A stretch of DNA of 8,142 nt from Candidatus Firestoneibacteriota bacterium (GTDB lineage Bacteria > Oederibacteriota > JAAXVQ01), in assembly GCA_013335425.1 (NCBI GenBank), contig JAAXVQ010000078.1, positions 1-8,142 on the forward strand. The letters are read 5' to 3'. The notes under the pieces are model-generated. The model saw nothing but the letters and a program-made list of their open reading frames with translations, ran no database searches and was not told the DNA's origin. Positions within the stretch are counted from its first letter, which is position 1. Each line of letters opens with the position of its first letter. Positions 6,314 through 8,142 of this stretch are shown piece after piece. The position numbers were made by a program, and so were the translations under genes.

Positions 6314-7957
6314 CTATCCGGCCGCACCAATATCCGCCTCCAGTTTACGTAAAATGCCGTTATCATCCAATCCCTGCTGCACGATCTCGTCCGCGCGTTT
6401 CTGCGATGAAGCATTGGAATAAATACGCAATTGCGGCGCATTGCCTGAGGGACGGATATGCACCACATCGCCTTGCGAAAAGCCAATCCGGATACCGTCA
6501 ATGACATTAATGGTCGCAATATCCCCGAAACCCAATGCCTTCGTGAAATATCGGTTTTCCAGCAAATTTTTGACAGCCCAAATATCGCCGGGTTTTTGCC
6601 AAAATTTTTCCCAGCCTAACGCGGGAGCGGTTTCAGACATTTCAAGCGTATGGCCATCCGCCAGGCGACAGAGGGCATGCCCGGGCTTAAACTCCACTTG
6701 GGTGATTTGCGCCCCGGCCGGCTTCAAGCCGTCCATGAGGGCCCGACTCACGCCCACCGGAAAATTATCCAGCAAGCCGGCTTGTGTATAGCGTTTGGGC
6801 AGTTGACCAAAGGCAGCGCTGAGACTGCCGTGCCTTACGCCTGCACCCAGCGCGCAAAGAATCGGCAGCAGGGCATCGCGCGTCGGCAACGGGTACAAGC
6901 TTTTTCCGAAGAGCGTTAGCTCCGTGGCCGTCAGAAACCCTCCGTTGGCTTCCCAGCCCACCACCGGCATTTTTCCATCAGCAACGGCTTGGTTCATGGC
7001 TGCAATGACATAGGGGGAACCAATACGGGTTTGCATCATGAAAATATGCTTCTGCTGCAGGAAGATCACCACGGCGTCGTTGGCGCTGATGGGAACGACC
7101 GCCGCCTGCACCCCTAAAAACTGGGCCGCAATGGCCCCCAAAGCATCCCCGGGGTTGAAAACACCGTTTTCATCGACTACAAAAGGCCGGTCGCTGTCCC
7201 CGTCGGTTGAGACAATCGCAAAGGGCGCATGCTTGCGCGCCAGGCGAACAAAATTCTCCCGTGTTTCGGCAGTGACGTTTTCCGTGTCCTTGGCCACAAA
7301 ATAATCCGTACGCCCTTCCAGGACAAGGTCAGCCCCCAAAGCTTGCAGGACGCGGGCCGCCAAATCGCGCCCCACGGCCGAATGTTGTTCCAAAACGATT
7401 TTGCGGCCTTGCAGAAAGTCCGCGGGAAACACATCCAAATAACGGCGGACGTAAGCTTCTTCGGCTTCAGGATTCACCGGCGGCAAGTCAGGTTGTTGCC
7501 CAGGACGGAAAAAACCCGCGGCATCAAAGCGCTCATCGCCGGAGGCATCCCGGGACCGAAACTCAGCCACCGCTGCGAGGATTCCCGCCTCGTCGCTTTT
7601 GAGAACCTCCCCGTCCGGTTTATTGAATTTGATGCCGTTGCGGTCGTCCGGGATGTGACTGCCGGTGACCATAATGCTCGCGCGACGGTGCCGGAATCCC
7701 TGGCAAGCCAAGGCCGGTGAAGGAATATGGCCGCAGTAATCAACCCGGCACCCGGCATCGAGAACAGCGCGCACCACAGCCTTTAATATTCGCTCCGTGG
7801 AGGCGCGCAAATCGCCTGCCAAACTGACCGTATTCCCCGTCCGGATGCTCCCGGCCCTGATTAACGCCTCCAAAAACCCGCGGACATTGACATGGTATTC
7901 CCGGTCCGTCATGTCCTCAACCAAGCCCCGCAAACCGCTGGTGCCGAAACTCAACAT
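6314..7957 (-). CDS. Phosphomannomutase/phosphoglucomutase-family enzyme
   Basis: This cytoplasmic alpha-D-phosphohexomutase would interconvert 6-phospho and 1-phospho sugars (mannose or glucose) for sugar-nucleotide synthesis. Numbered from the ATG at 7957 (547 aa), it has the N-terminal FGTSGLRG; the phosphoserine loop VTGSHIPDDRNGIKF with Ser100; the metal loop STDGDSDR (DGDSDR 252-257); the sugar loop GWEANGG (334-340), in place of the common GExSGH; and the phosphate loop RPSGNAPQLRIY (from 502), where the usual SGTEP reads SGNAP. All four domains are present. It is about 90 residues longer than typical 450-460 aa enzymes. The TGSHIPxDRNG plus GWEANGG combination recalls a phosphomannomutase subgroup that includes NoeK-type proteins, but the sugar cannot be fixed from sequence. 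A GTG at 7964-7966 is only one base from the ribosome site, so the ATG is preferred. It lies between two terminators, so it is probably transcribed alone. Confidence 0.9.
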   Translation of the reverse strand: MLSFGTSGLRGLVEDMTDREYHVNVRGFLEALIRAGSIRTGNTVSLAGDLRASTERILKAVVRAVLDAGCRVDYCGHIPSPALACQGFRHRRASIMVTGSHIPDDRNGIKFNKPDGEVLKSDEAGILAAVAEFRSRDASGDERFDAAGFFRPGQQPDLPPVNPEAEEAYVRRYLDVFPADFLQGRKIVLEQHSAVGRDLAARVLQALGADLVLEGRTDYFVAKDTENVTAETRENFVRLARKHAPFAIVSTDGDSDRPFVVDENGVFNPGDALGAIAAQFLGVQAAVVPISANDAVVIFLQQKHIFMMQTRIGSPYVIAAMNQAVADGKMPVVGWEANGGFLTATELTLFGKSLYPLPTRDALLPILCALGAGVRHGSLSAAFGQLPKRYTQAGLLDNFPVGVSRALMDGLKPAGAQITQVEFKPGHALCRLADGHTLEMSETAPALGWEKFWQKPGDIWAVKNLLENRYFTKALGFGDIATINVIDGIRIGFSQGDVVHIRPSGNAPQLRIYSNASSQKRADEIVQQGLDDNGILRKLEADIGAAG

Positions 7958-7967
7958 AACAAACACG

Positions 7968-7974
7968 CCTCCTC
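7968..7974 (-). promoter_or_regulatory. Ribosome binding site of the mutase gene
   Basis: GAGGAGG on the minus strand ends 10 bases before the ATG at 7955-7957 and one base before an in-frame GTG. The spacing rules out the GTG and fits the ATG, though it is slightly long. I see no convincing -35/-10 pair between here and the inverted repeat at 8024. Confidence 0.65.
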
Positions 7975-8023
7975 AACGCCGCGACCACGGCTGCCGCGGG
8001 ATGGTAATTTCGAATAAAACCAA

Positions 8024-8086
8024 ACAACAGTTATAGAAAAGCCCGAAGCGGGGTGGCACCGCTCCGGGCTTTTCTATAACTGTTGT
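8024..8086. terminator. Very long inverted repeat, bidirectional rho-independent terminator
   Basis: Arms 8024-8045 and 8065-8086 are perfect complements over 22 bases. After one mismatch the stem continues for 5 more pairs (8047-8051 with 8059-8063), around a 7-base loop, GGTGGCA. The GC-rich core GCCCG/CGGGC is followed by CTTTTCT on both strands, so it can end transcripts in either direction. On the minus strand it begins inside the last codons of the upstream gene and would insulate the mutase from it. Confidence 0.85.
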
Positions 8087-8142
8087 CCAAACTGCCGGTA
8101 CCTGAAAGCGAATCCGATTCCCGGGGCATACACGGTCGTCTC
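8074..8142 (-). CDS. C-terminal end of an upstream gene, possibly an outer-membrane beta-barrel (partial)
   Basis: The frame is open from the right edge to a TAG at 8074-8076 and gives 22 residues, ETTVYAPGIGFAFRYRQFGQ then QL. The other two frames are also open here. This one is chosen because its stop falls at the base of the terminator stem, as expected for a gene end. The GIGFAFRYRQFG run has the alternating aromatic/small pattern of a beta-barrel strand, but 22 residues are too few to name a family. Confidence 0.4.
   Translation of the reverse strand, partial: ETTVYAPGIGFAFRYRQFGQQL

Noticed and set aside
6099..6314. 71-codon minus-strand frame after the mutase
   Set aside because: It runs straight through the rho-independent terminator and the promoter of the giant gene, is AT-rich, and has no family-like features.
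8045..8070. T-box-like core GGGTGGCACCGC on the plus strand
   Set aside because: It resembles the T-box antiterminator consensus, but it lies in the loop and stem of a symmetrical inverted repeat. The upstream plus-strand sequence is the antisense of the mutase gene start, with no room for a stem I/specifier domain, and the neighbouring gene end reads on the minus strand.
1..8142. tRNA, rRNA, CRISPR array, insertion sequence or toxin-antitoxin pair
   Set aside because: I found no cloverleaf, no regularly spaced repeats, no transposase motif and no paired small genes with their own ribosome sites.

Overview
The window reads as chromosomal DNA of an uncultured anaerobic Gram-negative-type bacterium. 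The closest match in style is the Candidatus Omnitrophota/PVC-related group, inferred from a 1730-residue exported multidomain protein whose N-terminal module carries the HIQDLHCN...TIEGASG...GGFHT signature I associate with that group. This taxonomic call rests on remembered family flavour, not a search. Apart from the arsenite transporter end at the left edge, every gene lies on the minus strand.

Layout from right to left, the direction of transcription. (1) 8142-8074: the last codons of a gene entering from outside, whose stop codon sits inside a very long inverted repeat (8024-8086) acting as a terminator. (2) 7957-6314: a phosphomannomutase/phosphoglucomutase-family enzyme with all four catalytic motifs and a GAGGAGG ribosome site, followed by a rho-independent terminator (6244-6205). 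(3) 6102-6075: a good sigma70-type promoter, followed by a leader of about 250 nt with hairpins and a pair of 17-bp direct repeats. (4) 5815-623: the giant gene. It encodes a Tat-like signal region, a TraB/TIKI/ChaN-like domain, a helical linker, a radical SAM domain with CxxxCxxC, an uncharacterised segment, a protein-kinase-like domain and a helical tail. (5) 689-216: a fragment of a TupA-like ATP-grasp gene missing both ends, whose start overlaps the giant gene out of frame. (6) 2-208, plus strand: the C-terminus of an ACR3 arsenite efflux permease.

The phosphohexomutase belongs to sugar-nucleotide/polysaccharide precursor supply, and TupA-like ATP-grasp proteins are usually found in cell-surface polysaccharide loci, so a surface-glycan theme is possible. 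The ATP-grasp piece looks dead, however, and the left 650 bases are compositionally different (about 31-37% GC in sampled stretches, against 57-61% in most of the giant gene and the mutase). They look like a patchwork of fragments brought together by recombination, or an assembly joint. The central point of interest is the giant protein, which combines a putative hydrolase/haem-binding fold, a radical SAM enzyme and a kinase fold behind an export signal.
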